Below the pieces are notes generated by a model. It was not told the DNA's origin. It saw nothing but the letters and a program-made list of their open reading frames with translations, and ran no database searches. DNA of 64,000 bases from Bacillota bacterium (lineage in GTDB: Bacteria; Bacillota; Clostridia; Lachnospirales; Anaerotignaceae), in the NCBI GenBank assembly GCA_019422105.1, contig JAHZDZ010000005.1, positions 162,272 through 226,271 on the forward strand, written 5' to 3'. Below are positions 44,097 through 53,609 of this stretch, in pieces. Made by a program: the position numbers and the translations under genes. Positions within the stretch are counted from its first letter, which is position 1, and every line of letters starts with the position of its first letter.

Positions 44097-45146
44097 TTAA
44101 TCCGTAATCCGTATACTGTCCGCATTTTCCTTTGTCACTATACTGTAGGGAAGTCTTACATATTTGCCGTTTATGAGATTAACGCTGTCCTCCGGATTTT
44201 CTCCCACAGAAAGGCTGTATGCCAAATCCACCATTGCTTTCGCCTGGCCATAGGCATCACTTAATACGGTGCCGAAAAGATATCCCTCCTTAATTGATTC
44301 CAAAGCAGGCTGTGTACAATCTACACCGACAATAACAGGCATGTCCTGCGTTTCCCTCGCCAGGTAAGCGTCAATAGCCCCCAAAGCCATATCGTCATTA
44401 TTGCACATCACAAGCTCTATGCTGTCTTTATAGGTATCAATCCACTGCGCCATTTTTGTGCTGCCCTGTGCTCTTTGCCAGTTGGCCGTATCGTTTGCCA
44501 GCTTCTCCACCTTTATGCCCGAGGCAGTAATGGATTTAATGGAAAACTCCGTGCGAATCAAGGCGTCCTGATGTCCCTGCTCCCCCTCAAGCATCACATA
44601 CTGTATCTTTCCGTCCCCGTTTTTGTCCACGCGCAGAGGATCCCTGTTGTACTCCTCTACAATTATCTGCCCCTGCATAATTCCCGATTCGCTGGCAACA
44701 GCGCCGACATAATATACCTTGTCCCACCGTTCCAAATCCTCATTGACCGGTTCCCTGTTAAAAAATATAATGGGAATATCCGCATTTTTGGCCTTGTCTA
44801 TTACTGTTGAGGCCGCTGTCCTGTCTACCAGATTGATACACAAAACATCATACCCCTGCTCAATAAACTTGTCTATTTCATCATTCTGCACAGACTGATT
44901 TCCCTTTCCGTCTGTCACATTGACCGTTATCTTTACCTGCTTGTCCTGTTCCTTCTGTTTTGCCAGCTTCTCAAAATTGTTATAAATAGAGGTAATAAAC
45001 GTATCATCCTGTTTATACAGCAATACGCCTACCCTAAGCTGCGGTACGGCAGAGGGCGTTTCTTCCTTCGCGCAGCCCGTAAAAGCGGCACCTAAAAATA
45101 AAACGGCAAAACAAAAAATCACATTTCTTTTTCCTGTTCTCCTCAT
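44097..45146 (-). CDS. Galactose/glucose-binding lipoprotein (MglB-like paralogue)
   Basis: A 349-residue periplasmic-binding-type lipoprotein with lipobox AAFTGCAKE near 20. It has the GVLLKQDD-type opening, the IIFFNREP segment and a calcium-binding loop DKNGDGKIQYV like that of E. coli MglB, followed by MLEGEQGHQDA. Such loops mark galactose/glucose-binding proteins. I use the ATG at 45146, behind GGGTGG. It is a paralogue of the mglB product at 55233, yet it lies downstream of the two-component genes rather than with the transporter. It may therefore present sugar to the sensor kinase rather than to the ABC permease; this is inference. Confidence 0.85.
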   Translation of the reverse strand: MRRTGKRNVIFCFAVLFLGAAFTGCAKEETPSAVPQLRVGVLLYKQDDTFITSIYNNFEKLAKQKEQDKQVKITVNVTDGKGNQSVQNDEIDKFIEQGYDVLCINLVDRTAASTVIDKAKNADIPIIFFNREPVNEDLERWDKVYYVGAVASESGIMQGQIIVEEYNRDPLRVDKNGDGKIQYVMLEGEQGHQDALIRTEFSIKSITASGIKVEKLANDTANWQRAQGSTKMAQWIDTYKDSIELVMCNNDDMALGAIDAYLARETQDMPVIVGVDCTQPALESIKEGYLFGTVLSDAYGQAKAMVDLAYSLSVGENPEDSVNLINGKYVRLPYSIVTKENADSIRITD

Positions 45147-45170
45147 CTGCCCCACCCTTTCTATATACCT

Positions 45171-46136
45171 TTATCTGACAAACGGAAACAGCAGCCTCTG
45201 ACAGCGGGTATCATACATATTGGCGCTGTTTATTATCATATATTCTATCTCCGCGTTTTGAAAGCTGCCTTTCTTTTCAATGCCGTCCACAGCAGCCTCC
45301 ACACCCAGATAGCCGATGTTGAAATCATTTTGTGCAACAATGGTGTGGATTATCTTTTTTTCCAGAAAGGATGCTATCTTCCCCGACGCTCCAATGCCAT
45401 ACAGCGCAATATCCTCCTGTCCGCCCGCCTGAATAGCCTGTGCCGTAATTTCAAGCATGGAGGAATCCAGACATACCAATACATCGGCAGAGCCATCCTT
45501 CAGTATACTGGAAACATAGCCGGCGGCAAGCTGGGTGTTGTCGGAGAGCTTATATAAGATAACCTCCGCTCCCGCCGCCTTGAGGGTATCGTAAACACCG
45601 CTGCACCTGTCACTGATATTACCGCAGTTTTCACTGTTTTCCAAAACGGCAATCTTTCTTTTATAGATACCGCCCTGTATGATTACCTTCGCCAGACTTT
45701 TTCCCATTTCAGAGTTATTTGCACTGATATATGCCTTTATACTGTCAGAATTTACCGGAGATTCTATGGCAACCACAGGTATTTTTTCCCCTGCCTCCTC
45801 CACAGCCTCCTTAAGCCCCTCACTGTTGGCCGCGGATATCAATATAGCGTCTGCGCCATTATTCATCTCCCTCTGAATCAGTTCCATCTGCTCCTGTAAA
45901 TCGTTCTCCTCCGTCAAGGTAATGTAGCTGACATCCACACGGAAATCACTGGCCGCCTGGTCAATTCCCTGCTTCATGGCCGCCAGGGAATCACTGGTTT
46001 TCCCCCGTCCTATCACTGATATCTCATAAAATTCCCTCTCCTTGGCCCCTCCCTCAATACCGTAGGAAAAAAGGAGCGCCAAGCCGGAAAAAACAGAAAT
46101 AACGATCAGGATAACGAAAAATTTTTTCATTCTCAT
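45171..46136 (-). CDS. Membrane-anchored sugar-binding protein (RbsB/LacI-type)
   Basis: A 321-residue protein with an N-terminal uncleaved hydrophobic anchor (about 3-25) and a type I periplasmic-binding domain: the AMKQGIDQAASDF helix, the ADAILISAANSEGL segment near 105, ISANNSEMGKSLAKVII near 135 and IAVLENSENCGNISDR. It lacks a lipobox and the calcium loop. It starts at the ATG at 46136, behind AGGAGG. With the MglB-like lipoprotein and the sensor kinase it forms a sensing cluster resembling three-component systems in which a binding protein signals to a YesM-type kinase. Confidence 0.82.
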   Translation of the reverse strand: MRMKKFFVILIVISVFSGLALLFSYGIEGGAKEREFYEISVIGRGKTSDSLAAMKQGIDQAASDFRVDVSYITLTEENDLQEQMELIQREMNNGADAILISAANSEGLKEAVEEAGEKIPVVAIESPVNSDSIKAYISANNSEMGKSLAKVIIQGGIYKRKIAVLENSENCGNISDRCSGVYDTLKAAGAEVILYKLSDNTQLAAGYVSSILKDGSADVLVCLDSSMLEITAQAIQAGGQEDIALYGIGASGKIASFLEKKIIHTIVAQNDFNIGYLGVEAAVDGIEKKGSFQNAEIEYMIINSANMYDTRCQRLLFPFVR

Positions 46137-46253
46137 TGGTGCCCCTCCTCCCGAAAAACGATTCATATGATTGCTGCGCAAAAAATACCCAAAACGGACA
46201 GCGTTTTCGAAACGCTTGTTGTTCGGCTTAAAGCCCCTACTCCCGCCGCCCCC

Positions 46254-48068
46254 TTACGAAGCGGGTGATTTGTCAGAATCCGTTAAATCATTGATATCCA
46301 CCCGGGGTAAATGAATACGCACCGTTGTACCCTCATCAGGCTCGCTGAAAATAGTCAGTCCATATTCCTCTCCAAAATAAATCTGTATCCTTTCATTTAC
46401 ATTTTTAAGTCCGATACCGCTTCCTCTTCCCCTCGTTCGGCTCTCGTGAGTCATAAGCCTGTTCACGACCTCCTGGGGCATGCCAAGGCCGTTATCGATT
46501 ACATCAATATAGAGATCGCCGTTTTCCAGATAGGAGTTGATTTCAATTTCGCCGTCCCCATCCTTAAACTCCATACCATGGTATATGGCATTTTCAAGTA
46601 TAGGCTGAACCACCAGCTTGATGGTTGCAAGAGGAAGCGTCTCCTCCTGTGCGTTAATTTTGAACGTAAATTTATTCTTAAAACGCATATGCTGTATTGT
46701 CATATAATTTTTTGCATGCTTCAGCTCATCCTCCACTGTTATAATATTTCTGCCCTTGCTCAACGAAATGCGGAAGAAATTGGCAAAGGAGGTGACCATT
46801 AAGATTGCCTCCTGGTACCGCTCGTTTTCGATCATCCACACAATAGAGTCCAGGGTATTATAAAGAAAATGAGGATTAATTTGGGCCTGCAAAGCGTCCA
46901 GTTCATTCTTTCGCTTTGCCTCCTGCTGCAAAACAATATCATCCATCAATTTATGCATCTGCGCAACCATGTCCTTGATGGCCTCGCCCAAATGCCGTAT
47001 TTCATAGGAACCGCCGACAGCTATCGTGACGTTTTCCTTTCCGCCCTCCAGCTCTCTGACGGAGTTTTCCAGTGCCAATATTGGATTTGCTATTTTAGAG
47101 GAAACAAAATAGATAATAAATGTCATAAGCAAAATCGTAAACAGCAGTATAAAAATCATAAATATCCTGATCTGAAAATAGCTTGCGGATACATCCCTGA
47201 GAGGGGTAACGCCAATAAGCTTCCATCCCGTATAGCCCACCGTTTTTACCGTTATGAGGCGTTTTTCACCGTTAAACTCCTCTTTGTGGTTGCCATCCTC
47301 ATAGCCTGCCGCCATGATATTATTTTCCTGTACCAGATTGGAATAAATAAGCTGCTGGCGCGGATGGTATATTATTTCCCCCTCGCCGTCAATTAAATAC
47401 AGATAGCCGGAATTGCCCAGATTGACATTTTTGCAAATCTGCTCAATACCGCTGAAATTCATATCGACCAATAAAACACCGCTCTCAATATTTCCGCCCC
47501 TTGTCAGCTCTACAGCCCTGCTCAGGGACACTACCCAGCGGTATTTGTAATCCGCATCATCAAAAAGATTTTGCACATGGGGTGTTGAAAAATGAAGGTT
47601 TTCTATCTGCTTTGTTGCTTTTTTAAACCACTCCTCGTTTTCAGGACTAACCGTCCTTTTGATGGTATCAATAGGCGTAGCCGCAACCAGCGAACCCTCC
47701 TCCGAAAAAACGGCAATGCTTATGAGCGACTCCCTGTTTGTCTCATAGAGCAGATTCATCTCGTCATCAAAGCTTTCCGAGGACAAATCTGTATTTTTGA
47801 TTACCCTGTAATACATAGAATCGGAAACCTTCATCATACTGCGCAGGTAGACGTCCACATTCAGATTAACCTGATCCAGTATCCTTTTGTTATACTCGGA
47901 TACAGAGGCTTCATTGGAGGTGGTAAACCGCACAAGCAGGGACATGCCTATGAAGACCATGCCTATTACCGCTATGGCGGTAAAGGAAATGGCAATCATA
48001 TACTGGATGCTCTTTTTCTTGTAGTAGCTTGTCAGCTTCTGAAAATATTTTTTCACAGGATTTCCCAT
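46254..48068 (-). CDS. Sensor histidine kinase (YesM type)
   Basis: A 604-residue membrane kinase: a first helix near 25-48, a large extracellular dCache-like sensor to about 295, a second helix near 303-325, a HAMP segment, then His_kinase and HATPase domains. The phosphorylated histidine is in QINPHFLYNTLDSIVWM; the nucleotide-binding motifs are NAIYHGMEFKDG and DNGLGMP with GSGIGLKNVNERI. The start is the ATG at 48068 with GAGGG upstream, because the longer frame begins with a TTG inside that site. It starts eight bases after the regulator stop, so the pair is co-expressed. Confidence 0.93.
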   Translation of the reverse strand: MGNPVKKYFQKLTSYYKKKSIQYMIAISFTAIAVIGMVFIGMSLLVRFTTSNEASVSEYNKRILDQVNLNVDVYLRSMMKVSDSMYYRVIKNTDLSSESFDDEMNLLYETNRESLISIAVFSEEGSLVAATPIDTIKRTVSPENEEWFKKATKQIENLHFSTPHVQNLFDDADYKYRWVVSLSRAVELTRGGNIESGVLLVDMNFSGIEQICKNVNLGNSGYLYLIDGEGEIIYHPRQQLIYSNLVQENNIMAAGYEDGNHKEEFNGEKRLITVKTVGYTGWKLIGVTPLRDVSASYFQIRIFMIFILLFTILLMTFIIYFVSSKIANPILALENSVRELEGGKENVTIAVGGSYEIRHLGEAIKDMVAQMHKLMDDIVLQQEAKRKNELDALQAQINPHFLYNTLDSIVWMIENERYQEAILMVTSFANFFRISLSKGRNIITVEDELKHAKNYMTIQHMRFKNKFTFKINAQEETLPLATIKLVVQPILENAIYHGMEFKDGDGEIEINSYLENGDLYIDVIDNGLGMPQEVVNRLMTHESRTRGRGSGIGLKNVNERIQIYFGEEYGLTIFSEPDEGTTVRIHLPRVDINDLTDSDKSPAS

Positions 48069-48076
48069 ACTATCCC

Positions 48077-49687
48077 TCAATTTCCCCTGTACTTGGACGG
48101 TGGTACACCAAAATGCTTTTTAAAGACATAGCTGAAATAATTCGGCTCGGTATAACCAACCTTCTGGCTGATAACGTACGTTTTATCATCAGTTGTATTT
48201 AAAAGCTTCACCGCCTCCTCCATTCTCACATTGGTCAGATAGGTGACAAAGCTCACCCCTGTCTCTCTTTTAAATATGGTCGAAAAATAGGCAGGGCTTA
48301 CGTGAAGAAAGCTGCACAGCATTTCCACAGACACCTCACTGTTGCTGTAGTTTTCATTGACAAATTCCTTTGCCTTTTCCGCCAGCATTTTTGCGGAGTC
48401 CATCCTTTCCCTTTTGATAAGAGAACTGATTTTTACACAGACATCGTAAAACCAATTACGCAGATCGCTTAAGGATTCATAATCCGCCAACTGGGAATAC
48501 CCCTTGAAATCCCTCCCGAAAATCTCCTCCGCGTCAAGCTTGTATGCTCTCACAAGCTTTAAAAGCTCAGATAAAATTTCAGTCAGATAAATCTGATACT
48601 GGTTAAAGGGAAGTCTAGCTTCCTTAAATCTGCCTATCAGCTTATCGATAACTCTTCTGATGTCATCCGGTGTTTCAAGTTTTATGGCGTTGAGCAGATC
48701 CCTCTCGTCCTGCTCGTCAAACTGCAATTCGTTTGTCAGCTCGTCCGGCTCCATATCATCAATATAAATAGCCTTGTCACCCATTAATACGCGGTAATCC
48801 ACCGCACTTCTGGCGCCCTGATAGGAATACTTCAAATGCGTTATTTTATCACAGGGGGAGCCAATGCCTGCGGAAACGGGAAGCCCCAGAAAACGGTTGG
48901 CTATCTTACAGATGCGGTTCATGGCATCCACCGTCTTAATGACATCCTCCTTCGTCTCCATCATGACAATCAGTACAACCTCATCATTGTAAATAAAGCT
49001 TCTATAGCGAAAACCGTCGTTCATATTTTCATCTACAATTCCCTTGAGAGAAAGGGGTATCAGTTCCGATTTGCTTTTGAACAGATTTTCCTCCTCCCCT
49101 TCTTCCTCCTCAATATCCGTATGGACTGCTACCGCCGTCCACCAGGAAGCAGACAAATCCACGGCATACTGAATTTCCAGCTCCTGTATTCTGCGAAAGG
49201 AGATCTTGCCATCCACAATACGTGTCAAAAACTGCTCCCGCATTACCGGCAGGCTCTCCTCATAGTATTTGCTTAATTTCTCGACATTTCTTTTTTCATT
49301 GATTTCATTGTCCAGCTGCTTTTTTATTTTCATGAGTAAAAGCACCAGATCCGCCGCGTTAATCGGCTTTAAAATATACTCAAAGGCATTAATCTTGATC
49401 GCTCTTTGGGCATACTCAAAATCGTCAAAGCCCGAAAAAAGCACAAGCTTCGTATTGGGCATGCGCTCGGACAAAATTCTGCCAAGCTCAAGACCGCTCA
49501 TAAAGGGCATTTTTATATCCGTCATCACAACATCCGGCTTTATCCTTTCCGCCAGCTCCAAAGCCTCCTGTCCGTTTTCCGCAGCGCCTGACAATACAAA
49601 GCCTGTCTCTTCCCAGTTAATTTTATTGATGATGCCGTTTCTGATTTCCTCCTCATCATCTGCCAATATCACTTTATAGTATGCCAT
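48077..49687 (-). CDS. AraC-type response regulator (YesN type)
   Basis: A 536-residue regulator: a receiver domain with acidic pair D10-D11, phosphoacceptor D57 in VVMTDIKMP and lysine in YILKPI. A linker domain of about 300 residues follows, then two AraC-family helix-turn-helix motifs at the C-terminus (VEMLCSFLHVSPAYFSTIFKRETG and ISQKVGYTEPNYFSYVFKKHFG). I start at the ATG at 49687, seven bases after GGAGGG; the longer frame is unlikely. Given its neighbours, it probably activates the galactose transport genes in response to extracellular sugar. Confidence 0.94.
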   Translation of the reverse strand: MAYYKVILADDEEEIRNGIINKINWEETGFVLSGAAENGQEALELAERIKPDVVMTDIKMPFMSGLELGRILSERMPNTKLVLFSGFDDFEYAQRAIKINAFEYILKPINAADLVLLLMKIKKQLDNEINEKRNVEKLSKYYEESLPVMREQFLTRIVDGKISFRRIQELEIQYAVDLSASWWTAVAVHTDIEEEEGEEENLFKSKSELIPLSLKGIVDENMNDGFRYRSFIYNDEVVLIVMMETKEDVIKTVDAMNRICKIANRFLGLPVSAGIGSPCDKITHLKYSYQGARSAVDYRVLMGDKAIYIDDMEPDELTNELQFDEQDERDLLNAIKLETPDDIRRVIDKLIGRFKEARLPFNQYQIYLTEILSELLKLVRAYKLDAEEIFGRDFKGYSQLADYESLSDLRNWFYDVCVKISSLIKRERMDSAKMLAEKAKEFVNENYSNSEVSVEMLCSFLHVSPAYFSTIFKRETGVSFVTYLTNVRMEEAVKLLNTTDDKTYVISQKVGYTEPNYFSYVFKKHFGVPPSKYRGN

Positions 49688-50561
49688 GGGAAATCCCTCC
49701 CTGAATTTTATCAATAATGCATCATAAATCGGCGCGGAGAACCTCGCAAAACCTTGTTTTACTCGGTCGCGTTGCTCCACAAGCCATTCAATAGAGCGTT
49801 TCCAATCCGCAAGCGGTTTGTTCTCGCTCTATTTCCTGCCTTTCTCCGCTTTTTTCACGAATATTATATCATATTTTTTTATTAAAAATCCTAATTACTT
49901 TCCGTTTTCACGTATAATGCATAGCAGTATACACAAAATGGATTTTTCAATATAATTTCTGTTTTCTTTAGAGATATTATACCATAAGGGCAAAGCATAA
50001 CTCGAAAAAACTTCGTTTTTTCTCATTTGCGCAGCGCGCGGTGAAACAAAAAGGCGTTTTGCCGCAAACTCCGTTTGCCAACCGCCCTTTTCAGCTATGC
50101 CTTTTTACGGATAGGATACCATAAATTAACGCCGAGAGCTCTGCAAAACTTGTTTTGCCCGGCCGTTTTACTTCTCAAATCCCGCAACAAAGCTTACTGC
50201 ATAAAAGGGTTGTACTCCCTTGACATCCATGTTTTGGTATGCTATCTTTCATGGTATATGAGAGGTTCCTGCAAACTTAACCGCACCAAAAATACAAAAC
50301 AGAAGGGAGGACGCATCTTTTTCCGCCTTTATCATGGCAATTGATTTTATCGGATAATTGTCAGTATTTTACCCTTTGAAAGGGAAGGGTTTATTTTTGA
50401 CTGTATCTGCTATGAAAAACAATTCTCATCAATCCATACATCTGGAAGCTTTCTTCTCAGATGTAAACGGACAGATAGAGGTGGTTTTTGTGTGGTAGAA
50501 AATCGGATTATCAAGGATTAAATCGGGCAAAAGGCACGCATCGAAAAAGGAGTGATTTTTT
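49688..50561. other. Long intergenic region with hairpin repeats
   Basis: About 870 bases between divergent genes. No gene was supported. It has several A/T-rich segments with TATAAT-like boxes and at least three hairpin-forming segments (near 49731-49775, 49993-50012 and 50056-50100), two of which recur in related form around 50130-50170. Confidence 0.5.
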
Positions 50562-51797
50562 TTGCAGGAATTAACGTCCAGACTTATGGCAGATGAAAAA
50601 GTAAAAAAAGCAATACAACTGATGGAGGAAAACGCAAAACAAACAGTGGAGGAGCAGATGGTTCTTTGCGCAATTGCATCCCCTTCTCATCACGAGGAGG
50701 CCCGTTCCATGCGATATTTGGAAATGCTGGAGGAAATCGGCTTTGATGAAACATGGACAGATGACATGCACAATGTATTTGCCAGAATGAAGGGAGTCGG
50801 GCAGGGACCTGCCCTGATGCTTGCCGCTCATCTGGATACCGTGTTTAGCTCTGACGTAGACTGTACTCCGAGAATTGAAAACGGCATAATCTACGCGCCG
50901 GGAATCGGCGACGACGCAAGGGGCTTGGCGGAGCTTTTAACAATTGCCAGAACAATGAAAACCTGTGGTATCCTTCCCGTAGGAGACATACTGTTCTGCG
51001 GCAATGTATGCGAAGAGTCCCGCGGCAACATGGAGGGTACCAAATATATTTTTAAAACGCGCGGTGATATTGACGCTTTTATCACAGTAGACGGCCTGGC
51101 GGTAAATAATCTTGATTATAACGCCCACGGCAATTATATCTGCCGCATAACCTATCATGGATTCGGAGGCCATACATGCAGCGGCTATGGGACACCCAAT
51201 CCCATTTATGCCATGGGGCGGGCAATCAGCAGGCTTCAAAAAATAAAAGTGGATCCAGACACCTATACAATTTTCAATCTCAGCATGGCACAGAGCGGCT
51301 TCACCTACAATGCGATTCCGACAGAGGGTTCCCTGACCGTAGATATGCGCTCCTCCTATCAGAATTTGCTGGAGGAATTAAAGAGCAATATTATCAACAT
51401 ATGTGAGGAAGCAGGGAATGAGGAAAACGCATTTTGCAGTCATCCGGATCCAAAACGGCAGCTGTCAGTCACAGTGGATATATTAAACCACAGTCCTGCA
51501 GGCAGACAGCTGGAAAGCGACCCGATTGTACAGGCCGGTATAGCGGCATACAAAGCTTTTGGCATTGAACCCAAGATTTCCGTGGCCTCCTGTACCGACG
51601 CCAATATTCCTATCAGTCTTGGCATTCCCGCATTGGCCCTTGGCCGTGCCGGCACTACCTCGTTTCATCACAGCTTAAAGGAGCAGTACGACCCTTCGGA
51701 GGGACATTTGGGCCCTCAGCGCACTCTGCTGTTGGCACTGATGCTTATTGGCATGGAAGGCGTATGCAAGCCTGTTCTTCAAAAACTCTGCAGATAG
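50562..51797 (+). CDS. M20-family metallopeptidase
   Basis: A 411-residue di-zinc exopeptidase of the PepT/carboxypeptidase G2-like M20 family. The first metal region is AAHLDTVF near 88 and the bridging aspartate region is APGIGDDARGLA near 110. CEESRGNMEG near 142 contains the catalytic and metal glutamates, and the terminal histidine lies in TTSFHHS near 374. The start is TTG at 50562 with AAAGGAG upstream; an ATG lies 24 bases later. It cleaves peptides or N-acyl amino acids; the substrate is unknown. It is transcribed alone. Confidence 0.85.
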   Translation: MQELTSRLMADEKVKKAIQLMEENAKQTVEEQMVLCAIASPSHHEEARSMRYLEMLEEIGFDETWTDDMHNVFARMKGVGQGPALMLAAHLDTVFSSDVDCTPRIENGIIYAPGIGDDARGLAELLTIARTMKTCGILPVGDILFCGNVCEESRGNMEGTKYIFKTRGDIDAFITVDGLAVNNLDYNAHGNYICRITYHGFGGHTCSGYGTPNPIYAMGRAISRLQKIKVDPDTYTIFNLSMAQSGFTYNAIPTEGSLTVDMRSSYQNLLEELKSNIINICEEAGNEENAFCSHPDPKRQLSVTVDILNHSPAGRQLESDPIVQAGIAAYKAFGIEPKISVASCTDANIPISLGIPALALGRAGTTSFHHSLKEQYDPSEGHLGPQRTLLLALMLIGMEGVCKPVLQKLCR

Positions 51798-51836
51798 CGC
51801 CTTGGCATTGTAAGTGAATAAGGAACCATTGTAAAA

Positions 51837-51873
51837 GAGGCTGCCGAAATTACATCATTTCGGCAGCCTTTTC
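51837..51873 (+). terminator. Terminator of the M20 peptidase gene
   Basis: GGCTGCCGAAAT pairs perfectly with ATTTCGGCAGCC around a six-base loop, followed by TTTTCTTT. Confidence 0.85.
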
Positions 51874-52100
51874 TTTCTGCTATTCTGTTTATCATTTTTT
51901 TAAATTCTTCGTCTGACTCTTCCAAAATGAAAGGCGCCCTACTGTCTGTGCTCTTGTCTGTCAGCATAAAAGCTGCTATAAAAAAGTCTTTCTCAGGCAA
52001 CCTGACTTAAGAATATAAAATGCACTCTATCGCCGGATTTCTAGGGAAAACGCGGACAGGATATGCCTTAAGCTCACAAAAAAAATTACCTAAACGAAAG

Positions 52101-52130
52101 AAAGAAAGCTTGATTAATCAAGCTTTCTTT
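52101..52130. terminator. Palindromic terminator
   Basis: The 30 bases centred on TTAA are fully self-complementary (AAAGAAAGCTTGA with TCAAGCTTTCTTT); T-rich tracts flank both sides. It lies just downstream of the 52229 gene. Confidence 0.6.
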
Positions 52131-52228
52131 CCTATTTTCTTATGTTCCCGGTCATAGTCAAAATTTTCTTTTTTCATCACTGTTCTCTTCTGTTTTATGG
52201 AAATCCATAGAAAGAAAAGAGTTCATTT

Positions 52229-52426
52229 TTATCTTGTCCTTAGCGCCACTATAAAAGCCAGCACCAAAATCACAATAATGACACCTATAAAAATATCCAA
52301 TGACCTTTTAGAAATCGCTATATTGTCATAATAATTTTGTCTGACGCCCAATTGCTTTGGAAACTTTTTTTCATCCTCGTTCTTATCAGCTTCTGACGAC
52401 TCTGACATAACATTCTTTTCTTCCAT
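52229..52426 (-). CDS. Small single-helix membrane protein
   Basis: A 65-residue protein starting at the ATG at 52426 with AGGTAGGTG upstream. The N-terminal 30 residues are acidic and lysine-rich. A conserved-looking FPKQLGVRQNYYDNIAISKRSLD segment (shown here by its start FPKQLGV and end KRSLD) precedes one transmembrane helix (about 44-62). No function is known. It lies just downstream of mglC on the same strand and could be co-transcribed or an accessory to it. Confidence 0.6.
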   Translation of the reverse strand: MEEKNVMSESSEADKNEDEKKFPKQLGVRQNYYDNIAISKRSLDIFIGVIIVILVLAFIVALRTR

Positions 52427-52577
52427 AGAAGCACCTACCTTCATCTGAGCTCAAAAGCTTTATCTTTCATTAGCCGCGCCCGACATGCACCGTAAGAAAA
52501 AATTCTTCGGGCAGATCCTCTCCGCATTATTCCTGATAATTCCTGTCTGCTTTTGCACCAACATTATATCTCAAACC

Positions 52578-53594
52578 TTATTTTTTCGCAATGTATTTTC
52601 TAACGTCGATAGAAACAGCCAGAATAATGATAAGACCCTTGATAATATACTGAAGATATGCGTTGACGCCGATAAAGTTCAAACCATAGTTAATAAACTG
52701 AAGAATGATAGCGCCAATCAAAACGCCCGGTATTGTTCCAACACCGCCTGAGAAGGACACGCCGCCGATTACACAGGCCGATATGGCGTCAAGCTCATAG
52801 TTGATACCCGTATTGCTGGTCGCGGAGCCGATACGTCCCGCCTCCAGGAAACCGGCAAAGCCGTAGAGGACACCGGAGATAATAAAGATAATCATAATAT
52901 TTTTTACAATGTTTACGCCTGAAACGGCTGCCGCCTCAGGATTGCCGCCGATAGCGAACATATTTTTTCCAAGGGTGGTCTTATTCCAGATAATCCACAT
53001 AATGACAGCCACAATAACAAGATAGCATACAAGGTATGGAATCTCAACACTGTCCGTAATATGGAAAGCGCCCGTTACAAAATCAATGTAACGTTCATCC
53101 AGATTGGCGATAGGCTGCGCGCCGAGCGGGGGCCTGTCAATATAGATACAGGAGCTGCCATAGGCGATAAGCTGTGTGCCAAGCGTAATAATAAAGGCAT
53201 GGAGATGAAGCTTTGCAACACCAAATCCGTTTATGGCGCCAAATACAGCGCCAACCGTAATCGCAATCAAAACAGGCACAATCAGAGGAAGGGCCGGCAG
53301 ATTGGCGTACATTCTGGAAGCATAGGTCACAGACTGCAAGAGAGATGCCGAAATAATAGCCGTCAAGCCAAGAATACGTCCGGCGGAAAGGTCTGTACCC
53401 TGTAATACAATAAGGCCCGCTACACCAAGGGCCAAAATTCCCCTTGTGGATGCCTGTGTCAGTATTTTCGTAAAGTTATTGATGGACAGAAAGGACGGAT
53501 CCTTTATAATGACAACGATTATCATTAAAAATAATACAATATATAAAGAATAGTTCAGCAGTATCTCGCCTATTTTCTTATTGTTCTCTTTCAT
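52578..53594 (-). CDS. mglC: Galactose/methyl-galactoside ABC permease
   Basis: A 338-residue permease of the RbsC/MglC family with eight to ten helices. The substrate-path segment AGLIVLQGTDLSAGRILGLTA near 58-78 and GGNPEAAAVSGVNI near 215 (EAA-like coupling region) are characteristic. SACVIGGVSFSGGVGTIPG near 270 lies at the conserved family site. It follows mglA with a 15-base gap, completing the mglB-mglA-mglC order that imports galactose or methyl-galactosides. Confidence 0.95.
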   Translation of the reverse strand: MKENNKKIGEILLNYSLYIVLFLMIIVVIIKDPSFLSINNFTKILTQASTRGILALGVAGLIVLQGTDLSAGRILGLTAIISASLLQSVTYASRMYANLPALPLIVPVLIAITVGAVFGAINGFGVAKLHLHAFIITLGTQLIAYGSSCIYIDRPPLGAQPIANLDERYIDFVTGAFHITDSVEIPYLVCYLVIVAVIMWIIWNKTTLGKNMFAIGGNPEAAAVSGVNIVKNIMIIFIISGVLYGFAGFLEAGRIGSATSNTGINYELDAISACVIGGVSFSGGVGTIPGVLIGAIILQFINYGLNFIGVNAYLQYIIKGLIIILAVSIDVRKYIAKK

Positions 53595-53609
53595 AGTCTA
53601 CACTCCTTT

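Larger units (their letters stand above)
51798..52228. other. Intergenic stretch with two hairpins
   Basis: About 430 bases without a supported gene. It holds the peptidase terminator (51837-51873) and a perfect 30-base palindrome at 52101-52130 that can end transcription from the small membrane protein gene on the minus strand. Confidence 0.6.
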
